Shown here: one piece after another, positions 17,152-26,540 of the stretch
How the letters are laid out: the number at the start of each line of letters is the position of its first letter
Position numbering within the stretch: the first letter of the stretch is position 1
Source: Geobacillus zalihae NBRC 101842
Lineage (GTDB): Bacteria > Bacillota > Bacilli > Bacillales > Anoxybacillaceae
DNA length: 64,000 nt
Direction of reading: 5' to 3'
NCBI RefSeq assembly: GCF_001544135.1
Contig: NZ_BCPV01000016.1
Span: 1 to 64,000 of the forward strand
Program-made: the position numbers and the translations under genes
Notes under the pieces: generated by a model
What the model saw: only the letters and a program-made list of their open reading frames with translations
The model's database searches: none
Told to the model about the DNA's origin: nothing

Positions 17152-17841
17152 TCAAATCAATGTACCTTCCTCACGCTCAGCTCTTTTATTCGTGATATAG
17201 CCGGCCGCCAATACCACAATTGTCACGCCGGCGGCAACCACATAAACGAACGGGCCGTAAGAAAGATGAAGCCAATGAAGCACCCCTTCATCCCCCGCCA
17301 TCATCTTTCCGGCCGTCCACGCCAAAATGCCGGAGCCGACATACGCGATCCAGCGGTGTTTTTCCATAAGACGCACGATCGCTTTTGAGCCAAAAATCAT
17401 GATCGGGATGCTGATGGCCACCCCAAGCGCCAGCATGCCAAGATGCCCTTCCGCCGCCCCGGCGACGGCGACGACATTGTCCAAGCTCATGACCGCATCG
17501 GCGATGATAATCGTCATGATGGCTTTCAGCAAACGGTCCGCCGCTTGCACATTGGCCTCCTCCTCCCGCTCAACGAGCACTTTATAGGCGATCCAGACAA
17601 GCAGCAACCCTCCGGCGAAGTGAACGAACGGGATGTTGAGCAAAAAGACGATGACCGCCGCAAACAAAATGCGGAGCAGCACCGCCCCCGCCGTTCCCCA
17701 TACGATCGCTTTGTTCCGCTGGTCATTCGGCAGCCGGCGCGTCGCCATCGCAATGACGACCGCATTATCCCCCGACAAAATGATATCAATTGCAATAATC
17801 TTCCATAACGCCAACAGCGCCGCGGCAGAAATAGTCAACAA
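17152..17841 (-). CDS. TerC-family integral membrane protein (YjbE-like)
   Basis: A 229-residue membrane protein with about seven helices and the acidic motifs of the TerC family (IDIILSGDNAVVIAMA in helix 1-2, IADAVMSLDNVVAVAG in the second half). Family members export metals such as Mn or support metal loading of exoenzymes. The start is a TTG pair at 17841/17838 after GGGGAGGGG; a longer reading would add 54 residues with no SD and run through the promoter at 17872-17900. A yybP-ykoY riboswitch was looked for but not recognised. Confidence 0.85.
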   Translation of the reverse strand: MLTISAAALLALWKIIAIDIILSGDNAVVIAMATRRLPNDQRNKAIVWGTAGAVLLRILFAAVIVFLLNIPFVHFAGGLLLVWIAYKVLVEREEEANVQAADRLLKAIMTIIIADAVMSLDNVVAVAGAAEGHLGMLALGVAISIPIMIFGSKAIVRLMEKHRWIAYVGSGILAWTAGKMMAGDEGVLHWLHLSYGPFVYVVAAGVTIVVLAAGYITNKRAEREEGTLI

Positions 17842-17871
17842 AAGCCCCCCTCCCCTTTGCCTTTCTTCTTC

Positions 17872-17900
17872 ATCATACTGCAAATTCGACTGGGGGACAA
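17872..17900 (-). promoter_or_regulatory. Promoter of the terC-dehydrogenase pair
   Basis: -35 TTGTCC (17895-17900), 17-bp spacer, -10 TATGAT (17872-17877), about 30 bases before the TTG start. Confidence 0.6.
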
Positions 17901-17973
17901 CTGTCGAATAGTCTGTCCATGCTCTCGCCCTAACCAATATGGGAAAGGCTCTCTGCATCGTCCGAACTTCGCA

Positions 17974-18018
17974 GAAAAAGTGAAGGAAGCAAACCATCTT
18001 CACTGATGACTGCTTCCC
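17974..18018 (-). terminator. hutPH terminator
   Basis: Stem GGAAGCA/TGCTTCC (17985-17991 with 18011-18017), followed on the minus strand by TTCACTTTTT. It lies about 100 bases after hutH, before the terC promoter. Confidence 0.65.
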
Positions 18019-18114
18019 TATCTCTAGCGGAAAAGGTCTATATCACTGCCATTTTTTCAAACACCTATCCTTGAACGCTCCCATGCCTCTACGCCCACTA
18101 TGCTTTGCCCTTTT

Positions 18115-19632
18115 CTAAGCTTTCGTTTCATCGCGGAGGGAGTGATGTTTTGCCCTTTCGCTCAACCACGCAGCCACCGCTTCAATGTCATTGGAAAAGA
18201 CGCGGTCAGCTGTAATGGAGGAAACCATGCGGCGCGCCTCATGGTAAAACCGCCGCGTTGACGGGGCCATGCGCTCGATGCCGCGTTCCTCCACCGCCTG
18301 CAAAGCGCAAATGAGCTCAATCGCCAACACTTTTCGAGCGTTTTGCACGATCATGTACGCATGGCGGGCGGCGGTCGTTCCCATGCTGACATGGTCTTCC
18401 TGGTTGGCCGATGACGGAATCGAATCGACGCTGGCCGGATGGGCGAGCGTCTTGTTTTCCGATACGAGCGAAGCGGCGACATATTGCATAATCATTGCTC
18501 CCGACTGCAAGCCAGGCTGTGGGCTTAAAAACGGCGGCAAGCCTTCGCTAAGCTGCGGATTGACGAGCCGTTCGATGCGGCGTTCGCTGATGTTGGCCAG
18601 CTCCGCCACCGCGATTTTCAACAAATCCATGGCGATCGCAACGGGCTGGCCGTGAAAGTTGCCGCCAGAGAGCACCGTCCCGTCCGCAAAAATAAGCGGA
18701 TTGTCCGTAGCAGCGTTCATTTCGATTTCAAGCGTTTCCTTCACATAACGAAGCGCCCTAAGCGACGCTCCGTGCACTTGCGGGAGGCAGCGGATGGAGT
18801 ACGCATCTTGCACGCGCCGCTCCCCTTGCCTTGTTGTGAGTTGGCTGCCAGCTAAGTAGCGGCGCAGCCGTTCCGCCACCTCGGCCTGTTCCTGAAACCC
18901 GCGGGCTGCGTGGATGCGGGCGTCAAACGCGTCCACAATGCCATAAAGCGCCTCAGTCGTCAGCGCCGCGATCCATTCACTGTCATACGCCAGTTGTTCC
19001 GCCTCTAAGTAAGCAAGGGCTCCGACGGCCGTCATCGCCTGCGTGCCGTTAATAAGCGCCAGCCCTTCCTTCGCTTGCAAAGAAAGCGGCGAAATCCCTG
19101 CTTTTGAGAGCGCCTGATGAGCAGACATCCGCCGCCCTTCGTACATCACGTCACCCTCGCCGACCAGCGCCAGCGCCAAATGGGCGAGCGGCGCTAAATC
19201 GCCGCTCGCGCCGAGGGAACCTTGCTGCGGCACGATCGGATGGATGCCGGCGTTCAAAAACGCGAGCAGCTGCTCAATGACCGCCGGACGCACGCCGGAA
19301 TACCCTTTCAACAACGCATTCGCCCGCAAAAGAAGCATCGCCCTCACGACATCTTCGGCAAATGGCTCGCCGACCGCGCAGGCGTGCGAGCGAAGAAGAT
19401 TGATTTGCAGCTGTTCAAGGTCGCTTCCTTCAATGCGCACATCGGCGAGTTTGCCAAAACCGGTATTCACGCCATAAATCGTCCGGCCGTTGGAGATCGC
19501 TTGCTCCACTGCCGCGCAGCTTTTCTCGACAGCCCTCATGCTTTCCTCCGCAGCCGCCACCCGCTCCCGCTCATAGACAACACGTCTTACCTCATCGATT
19601 GTCAATGTATGTCCGGTCAATACGATCATCAT
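18115..19632 (-). CDS. hutH: Histidine ammonia-lyase
   Basis: A 505-residue cytoplasmic enzyme that deaminates L-histidine to urocanate, the first step of histidine use. Seen: the MIO-forming Ala-Ser-Gly within [19 protein letters not shown], the [10 protein letters not shown] active-site Tyr loop, and the C-terminal [12 protein letters not shown] segment. Length matches HutH. The tandem ATGs at 19632/19629 follow AAGGGGATGG. Expression is gated by the terminator between hutP and hutH. Unlike B. subtilis, no hutU, hutI, hutG or hutM follows, so the rest of the pathway must be elsewhere or absent. Confidence 0.96.
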   Translation of the reverse strand: MMIVLTGHTLTIDEVRRVVYERERVAAAEESMRAVEKSCAAVEQAISNGRTIYGVNTGFGKLADVRIEGSDLEQLQINLLRSHACAVGEPFAEDVVRAMLLLRANALLKGYSGVRPAVIEQLLAFLNAGIHPIVPQQGSLGASGDLAPLAHLALALVGEGDVMYEGRRMSAHQALSKAGISPLSLQAKEGLALINGTQAMTAVGALAYLEAEQLAYDSEWIAALTTEALYGIVDAFDARIHAARGFQEQAEVAERLRRYLAGSQLTTRQGERRVQDAYSIRCLPQVHGASLRALRYVKETLEIEMNAATDNPLIFADGTVLSGGNFHGQPVAIAMDLLKIAVAELANISERRIERLVNPQLSEGLPPFLSPQPGLQSGAMIMQYVAASLVSENKTLAHPASVDSIPSSANQEDHVSMGTTAARHAYMIVQNARKVLAIELICALQAVEERGIERMAPSTRRFYHEARRMVSSITADRVFSNDIEAVAAWLSERAKHHSLRDETKA

Positions 19633-19670
19633 TCCATCCCCTTCGTTTGTTTTCCTAATCGAACGCCTGG

Positions 19671-19740
19671 GCAAATAAAAAGGAGGCGGCCTGCCATATG
19701 GCAGTGTTCGCCTCCTCATGACTCATCGCTCTAGGCATGG
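19671..19740 (-). promoter_or_regulatory. HutP-controlled leader terminator between hutP and hutH
   Basis: On the minus strand a strong hairpin (AGGAGGCG/CGCCTCCT at 19681-19688 with 19709-19716, capped by the palindrome CTGCCATATGGCAG) is followed by TTTTTATTT. Several NAG triplets (TAG, GAG) lie just upstream and on its 5' arm. In B. subtilis, HutP with histidine and Mg binds NAG triplets and prevents this terminator from forming; the arrangement here supports the same antitermination. Confidence 0.75.
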
Positions 19741-19747
19741 AGCGTGC

Positions 19748-20194
19748 TTATATATGATTGATTCCAAGCCCCGCCGCCTCGTGCTCAAGCCCGCGCACCG
19801 GGGCACCGATCGTCCCGTACAAGGCGACAGCGATCCATTCCCCTTCGTTCGGTTGTTCATACGGCATGCCGCGCACGACGGCGAAACGAAGGCCAGCGGT
19901 TCTCAACAAATCTCCCAGCTCTACCTGCCCTCTCGTCACGCCATGCACCGCCTCTAAAATCGCATGGTATAAGGCGTGCATCTCGCGGTACAAGCCGCCG
20001 TCCACCACTCCATGCCGCTTTGCCGCCGTCTCAATCGCCGCGACGATTTTTTGCGGCTCCATCGCCCCGACCCGCCCTTGGCAATAGCGCCAAGCGAGCG
20101 CCTCAAGCTGGTTGAGGATCAGGTCTTCCTCTCCCTCGTCCAGCATCGCCAGCAGCAATGCCAGCCGGCCGATGCGCGCTTGTCGTGTTTCCAT
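19748..20194 (-). CDS. hutP: Hut operon antiterminator HutP
   Basis: A 148-residue RNA-binding protein; HutP forms a hexamer that binds histidine, Mg2+ and NAG-repeat RNA to allow readthrough into hut genes. Recognised from the whole sequence, including the N-terminal [12 protein letters not shown], the central [21 protein letters not shown] and the C-terminal [27 protein letters not shown]. It is first in the operon, followed by the leader terminator and hutH. The promoter carries a cre box, so carbon catabolite repression is expected. Confidence 0.95.
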   Translation of the reverse strand: METRQARIGRLALLLAMLDEGEEDLILNQLEALAWRYCQGRVGAMEPQKIVAAIETAAKRHGVVDGGLYREMHALYHAILEAVHGVTRGQVELGDLLRTAGLRFAVVRGMPYEQPNEGEWIAVALYGTIGAPVRGLEHEAAGLGINHI

Positions 20195-20225
20195 GGCTTC
20201 TACACACCTATTGGTCTTTTTTTCT

Positions 20226-20255
20226 ATTGTATGATGACAATGAAAGCGATGTCAA
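20226..20255 (-). promoter_or_regulatory. hutP promoter
   Basis: -35 TTGACA (20250-20255), 18-bp spacer, -10 TACAAT (20226-20231), upstream of hutP on the minus strand. Confidence 0.75.
20241..20254. promoter_or_regulatory. cre site (CcpA operator) over the hutP promoter
   Basis: TGAAAGCGATGTCA matches the cre consensus TGWAANCGNTNWCA at every defined position and overlaps the -35, so CcpA binding should block transcription when preferred sugars are present. Confidence 0.82.
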
Positions 20256-20417
20256 TGATAAATTTCCATTTTTTAGTTCATTAAAACAGTAACAGGCTGA
20301 ACGATCGCCTTTATGCTTCTGGATGGAAAATAGTTAGAAACATCTGCCTCGTGGCGAACTATGGGCGACTCCCTCTTCTCGTCTTACCATGATCAATTCC
20401 GGTTTCCATTTTTTTGA

Positions 20418-20435
20418 TTATATGATATCATATAA
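20418..20435. promoter_or_regulatory. 18-bp perfect palindrome upstream of the SPFH gene
   Basis: TTATATGATATCATATAA, self-complementary over 18 bases, 33 bases before the ATG, in the region expected to hold the promoter. A probable operator for a dimeric regulator, possibly the Arc-like protein encoded downstream (inference). Confidence 0.55.
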
Positions 20436-20467
20436 GTATCAAATTGACACTATTAGGGGGATAGGTT

Positions 20468-21313
20468 ATGAGAGAACAAGAAGCATGGCGCATGGATGGA
20501 TTTATCGGCATCGGATGCATCGCTCTTTTCGTTCTGGCTGGTTTTGTCAGCCTCATTCAAGCGCAGCTCTTATTGGCCGTTTTCTGCTTCGCCCTTGCCG
20601 CCTTCTTGGCGACTGGCATCACGATCGTTCAGCCGAATCAAGCAAAAGTGATCATTTTTTTCGGCCGCTACTTTGGCACGATTCGCGACAGCGGGCTGTT
20701 TTTCACCGTGCCGCTCACCGTTCGAAAGAAAGTATCGCTGCGCGTGCGCAACTTCACGAGCAAGAAGCTGAAAGTGAACGATGTTCAAGGCAATCCAATT
20801 GAAATCGCCGCCGTCGTCGTCTTTCGCGTCATCGATTCAGCCAAGGCGGTGTTTGACGTTGATGATTATGAACAATTTGTTGAGATTCAAAGCGAAGCGG
20901 CCATCCGCCATGTCGCAACGAAATATCCATACGACACGTTTGAAGACGACAACGAGATCACGCTGCGCGGCAATGCGGATGTCATTTCCGATGAGCTTGC
21001 CCAAGAATTGCAAGAACGGCTGCGCATTGCCGGAGTCGACGTGATGGAAGCGCGCCTCACCCACTTGGCCTATTCGCCGGAAATCGCAGGCGCCATGCTC
21101 CAACGCCAGCAAGCCGCCGCCATTTTGGCCGCCCGGAAAAAGATCGTCGAAGGCGCCGTCTCGATGGCGCGCATGGCGATCGAACAGCTTGACAAAGAAA
21201 ACGTTTTAGAGTTAGATGATGAACGAAAAGCCGCAATGGTGAACAACTTGATGGTGGCAATCGTCTCCGAACGCGCCGCCCAGCCGGTGATCAATACCGG
21301 CAGTCTATACTAA
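20468..21313 (+). CDS. SPFH/band 7 domain protein
   Basis: A 281-residue protein: two N-terminal hydrophobic helices (about 10-60), then an SPFH/prohibitin domain (about 60-230; [23 protein letters not shown] start) and a short helical tail. SPFH proteins oligomerise at membrane microdomains and scaffold other proteins. The ATG follows TTAGGGGGATAGGTT. Fifteen bases downstream lies a small ribbon-helix-helix protein, a pairing I have seen in other Firmicutes, so co-expression is expected. The palindrome upstream is a likely control site. Confidence 0.87.
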   Translation: MREQEAWRMDGFIGIGCIALFVLAGFVSLIQAQLLLAVFCFALAAFLATGITIVQPNQAKVIIFFGRYFGTIRDSGLFFTVPLTVRKKVSLRVRNFTSKKLKVNDVQGNPIEIAAVVVFRVIDSAKAVFDVDDYEQFVEIQSEAAIRHVATKYPYDTFEDDNEITLRGNADVISDELAQELQERLRIAGVDVMEARLTHLAYSPEIAGAMLQRQQAAAILAARKKIVEGAVSMARMAIEQLDKENVLELDDERKAAMVNNLMVAIVSERAAQPVINTGSLY

Positions 21314-21328
21314 TGGTTGTGGAGTGCA

Positions 21329-21508
21329 ATGACAAAGAAAAAACAATTCCCTTTGCGCATTGATTATGACCTGTACGCCATACTAGAGCAATGGGCGCAA
21401 GACGAGTTTCGCAGCGTCAACGCCCAAATCGAGTATTTGCTGCGGGAGGCGGCAAAGCGCGCTGGACGGCTCGGAAAAGGAAAAAACGATCCAAAACAAG
21501 GAAGCTAG
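21329..21508 (+). CDS. Small Arc-like (ribbon-helix-helix) DNA-binding protein
   Basis: A 59-residue protein: a beta strand ([21 protein letters not shown]) and two helices ([19 protein letters not shown]), the classic Arc/MetJ fold of a dimeric DNA-binding protein. ATG 21329 is preferred over TTG 21317, being preceded by TGTGGAG. It sits in an operon with the SPFH gene and may autoregulate it. Its stop is embedded in the terminator hairpin. Confidence 0.78.
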   Translation: MTKKKQFPLRIDYDLYAILEQWAQDEFRSVNAQIEYLLREAAKRAGRLGKGKNDPKQGS

Positions 21509-21536
21509 CCGATGACGGCTGGCTTCTTTTGTTTTT
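21501..21536 (+). terminator. Terminator of the SPFH/Arc operon
   Basis: Stem GAAGCTAGCC/GGCTGGCTTC (21501-21510 with 21517-21526, one G-U pair) followed by TTTTGTTTTT. Confidence 0.85.
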
Positions 21537-21712
21537 CAGTCATGGGCATTTGTTGCCGAAATATAATGATAGTAGAGCTCTTTTTCGAAAGAGGGACGAC
21601 CTAATGGCCCACCTGCTGTCGCCGCTTACAGCCATTACGAAATTTTATGGATCGTCCCGCCGCGCTTTCAACAACTTAGCCGCCTTTGGCGCCATGCGGA
21701 AGGAGGATGAGC

Positions 21713-22738
21713 ATGGAAAGCTACTATGCTGTGCTCGAAGCGATCGCCGGCGCACCAGGCGACGGCGTGTTAGCCATCATCATCAGTGTGGAAGGCTCGG
21801 CTTATCAAAAAGAAGGAACATGCATGTGGATTGGCGCAAACGGGGAAACGGTCGGGCTGCTGAGCGGCGGATGCCTCGAAGAAGCGGTGGCGGCCTACGC
21901 GCGTGAGGTATTGGCGAACCGCCAGGCAACCGCTGTTTCGTTTGACTTGCGGACTGAGGATGATTGGTCGTGGGGGCAGGGCGCCGGCTGCAACGGCCTC
22001 GTCCACATTTGGCTCGAGCCGGTCACAAGCGACGCAAAACTCGATTGGCTGGCGCTCAAGCGTTGCCTTGACCGCGGCGAACATGTACTGATGGTCCGAA
22101 GCATCATGTATCCAGACGAGCGGCCGTTTTTCCAAAGCGAAACAGGCGAACAATTCGGCGGTTGCCGTCGGACGCCGCATCGGGAATGGCGCGAATGGCT
22201 TCACAAAACGCCGTTTTATCAAGGGCGAAGCGGTTTGTACGAAGTGGACGGGGAAACATTTTACGTTCAGCACTTTTGGCCAAAACCGCGCCTTGTCGTA
22301 TTCGGCGCCGGATCAGACGCCCCGCCGCTCGTCTCAGCCGCCAAAGCCGCCGGGTTCTCCGTCACCGTAAGCGATTGGCGTCCGGCGTTTTGCCATCCAT
22401 CCCACGTGCCGGACGCCGATGCCTTCGTCATGGGCTTTCCCCATGAAACTGTTCCGCGGCTTCGCCTAAACGAGCGCGACTTTGTTGTCATCATGACCCA
22501 CCAGTTTGAACGCGACCGCGAACTCGTTTCCTTGTTAGCCGACATGCCACTCGCTTATCTCGGTGTGCTCGGTCCGCGGCGGCGCACGGACCGCCTCTTT
22601 CCTTCCGGCTCGACGCCTCCATTTGTCCGTTCGCCGGCAGGGCTTTCCATCGGCGCACGCGGTCCGTATGAGATCGCCGTCAGCATCACTGCCGAATTGA
22701 TCAGCGTCCTTCGCAGGCGGTCAACGGAGAGAGTATGA
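21713..22738 (+). CDS. XdhC/CoxF-family maturation factor
   Basis: A 341-residue protein of the XdhC family (PucA-like in B. subtilis), which binds molybdenum cofactor, helps its sulfuration and inserts it into xanthine-dehydrogenase-type enzymes. The N-terminal XdhC/CoxI domain (EGSAYQKEGTCMWIGANGE, LLSGGCLEE) and the C-terminal Rossmann domain (VVFGAGSDAPPLVSAAKAAG; LGPRRRTDRL) are visible. ATG 21713 follows AAGGAGGATGAGC. A candidate -10 (TATAAT, 21562-21567) lies about 150 bases upstream; the gap holds no convincing gene. It is the first gene of a five-gene Mo-hydroxylase operon and overlaps the next by four bases. Confidence 0.9.
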   Translation: MESYYAVLEAIAGAPGDGVLAIIISVEGSAYQKEGTCMWIGANGETVGLLSGGCLEEAVAAYAREVLANRQATAVSFDLRTEDDWSWGQGAGCNGLVHIWLEPVTSDAKLDWLALKRCLDRGEHVLMVRSIMYPDERPFFQSETGEQFGGCRRTPHREWREWLHKTPFYQGRSGLYEVDGETFYVQHFWPKPRLVVFGAGSDAPPLVSAAKAAGFSVTVSDWRPAFCHPSHVPDADAFVMGFPHETVPRLRLNERDFVVIMTHQFERDRELVSLLADMPLAYLGVLGPRRRTDRLFPSGSTPPFVRSPAGLSIGARGPYEIAVSITAELISVLRRRSTERV

Positions 22739-23376
22739 TGAGTCGCCCAACCATCGCTGGCATTTATTTGGCGGCTGGAGAAAGCCGGCGGATGGGAACG
22801 GATAAACGCGCTTTGCCCTGGGGGGAAAGCACGCTGGGCGCTGCCGGCCTTCAGGCTGCGCTTCATTCTTGCCTTGCGCCCGTCATCGTTGTCGTCCCTC
22901 CAGACGATGCGCTCGCGTGGCTTCCGGCTGAACTTCGGAATCATAAAAAGTGCCGCTTCGTCCGCTGCGCAGCCCATCATGGCGGTCAAGCGCATTCGCT
23001 TGCCTGCGGCCTGCAAGAAGCAGTCGCTAGCGGGGCCGACGCCGCCGCTGTGCTGCTCGCCGATCAGCCGTTTGTCACGTCTGAAACGATTGAGGTGCTG
23101 GCCGGCCTTTATCGCCGCCACCGTCCTGATTACGTCGCCTTCGCCCGCTTCGGCACGCCGATGCCCCCAGTCATTTTTGGAAAACAAATGTTTCCTTCCC
23201 TGCTTTCTCTAAAGGGCGATGCCGGCGGGCGTGCGCTCCTTCGCGACCCCCACTGGCGCGGCCTTTTGTATGAAGGCGGCGAAACAGCCAGCCTCGACAT
23301 TGACACGAAAGATGATTATAAACATGCCGTCATCGTTCGAGAAGAAAAGGAGGGACGCCCCCATGGCCGTCGGTAA
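22735..23376 (+). CDS. MobA/MocA-like molybdenum cofactor nucleotidyltransferase
   Basis: A 213-residue NTP-transferase (PucB-like), expected to convert molybdopterin to its cytosine dinucleotide form for the hydroxylase encoded next. Seen: the nucleotide motif YLAAGESRRMGTDKRALPWG at the N-terminus, HHGGQAHSLACGL (the HSL motif) and LLADQPFV, all typical of MocA/MobA. It overlaps the upstream and downstream genes (ATGA; 14 bases), so the operon is tightly coupled. Confidence 0.9.
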   Translation: MMSRPTIAGIYLAAGESRRMGTDKRALPWGESTLGAAGLQAALHSCLAPVIVVVPPDDALAWLPAELRNHKKCRFVRCAAHHGGQAHSLACGLQEAVASGADAAAVLLADQPFVTSETIEVLAGLYRRHRPDYVAFARFGTPMPPVIFGKQMFPSLLSLKGDAGGRALLRDPHWRGLLYEGGETASLDIDTKDDYKHAVIVREEKEGRPHGRR

Positions 23377-25690
23377 AAGCATTATCCGCAAAGAAGCGTG
23401 GGATAAAGTGACCGGCCGGGCGAAATATACGAACGATTTCAAAGAACAGGGGATGCTTCATGCCTCTTTGGTGACAAGCCCATACGCCCACGCGCGCATC
23501 CTCTCGCTGGAGGCACGCCGCGCGCTCGCCGCCCCCGGCGTCCATGCTGTTGTGACCGGTGAAGGGCTTCCGCTCACCGGTGAAGACATGCGCGATCGTC
23601 CGCCGATCGCCGTCGACAAAGTGCGCTACTATGGCGAAGTCGTCGCCGTCGTCGTAGCCGATACGCTCGCGCAAGCCGAACAAGCAGCCCGCCTCGTCCG
23701 CGTCGTTTACGAACCGCTTCCAGCCGTCGGCTCGCCGCGCGAGGCGTTGAAAGAAGGCGCTCCATTATTGCATGAACATCTCGACCGCTATGAAAAAAAC
23801 AAAACGACTCATCCTGAGCCAGGGACAAACGTCGCCCACCGGACGAAAATCCGAAAAGGCAACATTGAACAAGGGTTTGCTGAAAGCGACGTCATCGTCG
23901 AAACAAGCGTATCGTTCGCCCCTTCCGATCATATCGCGATGGAAACACGCTGCGCCACGGCAGAAATTTGGCCGGACGGCACGATCCATATTTCCGCCTC
24001 CTCACAGTCACCGTTTATGATCAAGAAGTTGCTTCATACGTATTTTGGCGAAGAAACCGGCAAAGTCATCGTCCATACGCCGCTTGTCGGCGGCGCCTAC
24101 GGAGGAAAAGCGCCCGTCCAGCTTGAGCTGCTTGCCTACCTTGCCTCCAAAGCGGTCGGCGGCCGAAAAGTGAGCGTCTGGAACAGCCGCGAGCATGACA
24201 TGGTCACTTCGCCCGTCCATATCGGTTTGGAGGCAACCGTCAAAATCGGCGCGACAAAAGAGGGCTTGTTCAAGGCCATGGAAATCTTATTTCTATTTGA
24301 CGGCGGGGCTTATTCCGACAAGGCGATCGATGTCAGCCGCGCCGCAGCCGTCGATTGCACCGGCCCGTACCATGTCGAAAACGTCTTTTGTGATTCATTG
24401 TGCGTCTATACGAATCGCCCGTACGCGACGCCGTTTCGCAGTTTTGGCCATTGCGAACAGGCATTTGCCGTCGAGCGGGCCATCGATGAATTGGCACGAA
24501 CGCTTCAACTTGACCCATGGGAGGTGCGGCGCAAAAATGCCATCCGCCCGGGGCATACGACCCCGACGCAAGTGCGGCTCACGAAAAGCAACGTCGGCAA
24601 CATATCAGCCTGCCTCGACCGGTTGCGCGAGCTGATGCGCTGGGACGAGTGGCAGCGCGTCGAAGTGGACGCTTATACGGTAAGAGCAAAGGGAATCAGC
24701 AGCGGCTGGAAAACATCGACGATCGACACAGATGCTAGCTCGGGCGTCATCTTAACGTTCAACTCCGACGGCAGTGTCAACGTCATCTCCGGCGTCGTCG
24801 AAATCGGAACCGGAACGAAAACGGTGCTCGCGCAAATCGTTGCTGAACGGCTGAAGATGGACGTCGATTGTGTCCATGTCAAAATGGATATTGATACGCA
24901 AACGACGCCGGAACATTGGAAAACAGTCGCCAGCCGCGGGACGTTTATGGCCGGACGTGCGGCGCTTGCCGCTGCCGACGACGCCATCCGTCAGTTAAAA
25001 GACATCGCCGCCTGCGTCTTGCGGGCCTCGCCGGACGATTTGGAAGTCGGGTTCGGGCGCGTCTTTTTGCGCGATGACCCGGCCATCTTTCTTCCGATCA
25101 AAGACATCGCCTATGGCTACAAGTTTCCGAACGGCAACGCCATCGGCGGGCAAGTGATCGGGCGCGGCCGCTACATTTTGCGCCACTTGACCCCGCTTGA
25201 TCCGGAGACCGGCGCCGGCAAACCGGGACCGGAATGGGGCGTATGCGCCGAGGGAGTGGAAATTGAGTTCAACCGCCGCGACTACACGTATCGCATTGTC
25301 AAAGCGTATGCGGTCATTGATGCCGGCAAAGTGCTCAACCCAAAGGCAGCGCTTGGCCAAGCGATGGGGGCGATGAGCATGGGGCTAAGCTTTTCCAGCC
25401 GCGAAGGGTTTCTTTTTGACAACGAACAGCGCGTGTTAAACCCACAGTTGCGCACATACCGGCCGATTCGCTTCGGCGAACATCCAGAGTACATCGTTGA
25501 GTTTGTCGAAACGCCGCAAATCGATGCCCCATACGGCGCTCGCGGCATCGGCGAACATGGCTTGATCGGCATGCCCGCCGCCTTGGCAAACGCCTTGTCT
25601 CTCGCTGCCGGCGTGCCGCTCAATGAACTGCCGCTTGTGCCTGAACTCATTTGGCGGACACAGAAAGGGGACTCCTATGGTTCCGTTTGA
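23363..25690 (+). CDS. Xanthine-dehydrogenase-family Mo-binding subunit
   Basis: A 775-residue large subunit of a molybdenum hydroxylase (PucD position). The N-terminal aldehyde oxidase a/b hammerhead domain (about 20-130) is followed by the two Mo-binding domains (about 135-745). Seen: VGGAYGGKA (first Mo loop), FRSFGHCEQ where family members have FRGFGxPQ, and GIGEHGLIGMPA with the catalytic Glu. The second loop is divergent, so the substrate (purine, nicotinate, aldehyde or other) is uncertain, although the Arg that faces substrate in xanthine oxidase is kept. ATG 23363 follows AGGAGGGACGCCCCC. It overlaps its neighbours on both sides. Regulators such as PucR were not found nearby. Confidence 0.88.
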   Translation: MAVGKSIIRKEAWDKVTGRAKYTNDFKEQGMLHASLVTSPYAHARILSLEARRALAAPGVHAVVTGEGLPLTGEDMRDRPPIAVDKVRYYGEVVAVVVADTLAQAEQAARLVRVVYEPLPAVGSPREALKEGAPLLHEHLDRYEKNKTTHPEPGTNVAHRTKIRKGNIEQGFAESDVIVETSVSFAPSDHIAMETRCATAEIWPDGTIHISASSQSPFMIKKLLHTYFGEETGKVIVHTPLVGGAYGGKAPVQLELLAYLASKAVGGRKVSVWNSREHDMVTSPVHIGLEATVKIGATKEGLFKAMEILFLFDGGAYSDKAIDVSRAAAVDCTGPYHVENVFCDSLCVYTNRPYATPFRSFGHCEQAFAVERAIDELARTLQLDPWEVRRKNAIRPGHTTPTQVRLTKSNVGNISACLDRLRELMRWDEWQRVEVDAYTVRAKGISSGWKTSTIDTDASSGVILTFNSDGSVNVISGVVEIGTGTKTVLAQIVAERLKMDVDCVHVKMDIDTQTTPEHWKTVASRGTFMAGRAALAAADDAIRQLKDIAACVLRASPDDLEVGFGRVFLRDDPAIFLPIKDIAYGYKFPNGNAIGGQVIGRGRYILRHLTPLDPETGAGKPGPEWGVCAEGVEIEFNRRDYTYRIVKAYAVIDAGKVLNPKAALGQAMGAMSMGLSFSSREGFLFDNEQRVLNPQLRTYRPIRFGEHPEYIVEFVETPQIDAPYGARGIGEHGLIGMPAALANALSLAAGVPLNELPLVPELIWRTQKGDSYGSV

Positions 25691-26519
25691 CTTTGCCTAC
25701 TACCGGCCGCAGTCGATCGCCGAAGCGACAGCGCTGTTTGCGGCGCTCGAGCGGGATGGAAAACGACCGCTCTACTACGGCGGCGGCACGGAAATCATCA
25801 CGTTGTCTCGGTTGAACCTTGTCCGCACCGCGGCCGTCATTGACATAAAATCGATCCCTGAGTGCCGGGCGCTTGAGGCGAGCGCCGATCCTCTCGTGCT
25901 TGGAGCGGCGCTCGCCCTCGGCGAGCTCGAAGAAGCAAATCCGTTCCCGTTATTGACAAAAGCGGCGCGAGAAGTCGCCGACCGGACAGCGCGCAACCAA
26001 ATTACGCTCGGCGGCAACATCTGCGGACAAATTTTTTACCGTGAGACCGCACTGCCGCTATTCGTCGCCGAGGCGGATGTCATCATCGCCGGACCATACG
26101 GCATCAGGCAATGCCGCTTCCTTGACTTGTTTCATCAACAGCTGCAGCTTGGCCGCGGTGAATTTGTCGTCCAGTTCAAGGTTGACCGTGCCACCGCCAC
26201 CCTGCCCCATTTCCACCGCAAGCGCCGCAAGCAAGGGGAAGTCGGCTACCCGCTTGTGACGATTGCAGCGCTGAAAAAAGACGGGACGGTTCGCGTTGCC
26301 CTAAGCGGCATCTGCCCGTTTCCGTTTCGCTCGGCTGACGTTGAGGCGCACCTCAACGACCGGAACCGCCCAGTTGGTGAACGAATCCAAGCAGCGGTTG
26401 ACGCCTTCCCGCGCCCGATTTTGCACGATATTGAAGGCTCAGCAGACTACCGGCTGTTCGTGGCCGCCCAGCTGCTTGAAGATATGCTTCGTGAGCTCGG
26501 AGACGGAGAAACCGTCTAA
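25677..26519 (+). CDS. Molybdenum hydroxylase FAD-binding subunit
   Basis: A 280-residue medium subunit (PucC/CoxM/NicD-like): N-terminal FAD PCMH domain with YYGGGTEIIT and NQITLGGNICGQIFYRETAL, and the C-terminal CO-dehydrogenase flavoprotein domain. It passes electrons from the Fe-S subunit to the final acceptor. ATG 25677 follows AAAGGGG and overlaps the Mo-subunit gene by 14 bases. Confidence 0.92.
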   Translation: MVPFDFAYYRPQSIAEATALFAALERDGKRPLYYGGGTEIITLSRLNLVRTAAVIDIKSIPECRALEASADPLVLGAALALGELEEANPFPLLTKAAREVADRTARNQITLGGNICGQIFYRETALPLFVAEADVIIAGPYGIRQCRFLDLFHQQLQLGRGEFVVQFKVDRATATLPHFHRKRRKQGEVGYPLVTIAALKKDGTVRVALSGICPFPFRSADVEAHLNDRNRPVGERIQAAVDAFPRPILHDIEGSADYRLFVAAQLLEDMLRELGDGETV

Positions 26520-26540
26520 ACAGGAGGTGAGCATGCGGAC

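Noticed and set aside
17842-18114. yybP-ykoY Mn riboswitch before terC
   Set aside because: The gap contains a promoter and the hut terminator, and I could not find the conserved loops.
21604-21713. Possible short leader ORF before the XdhC gene
   Set aside because: It runs out of frame far into xdhC, and I found no attenuator or codon signature.
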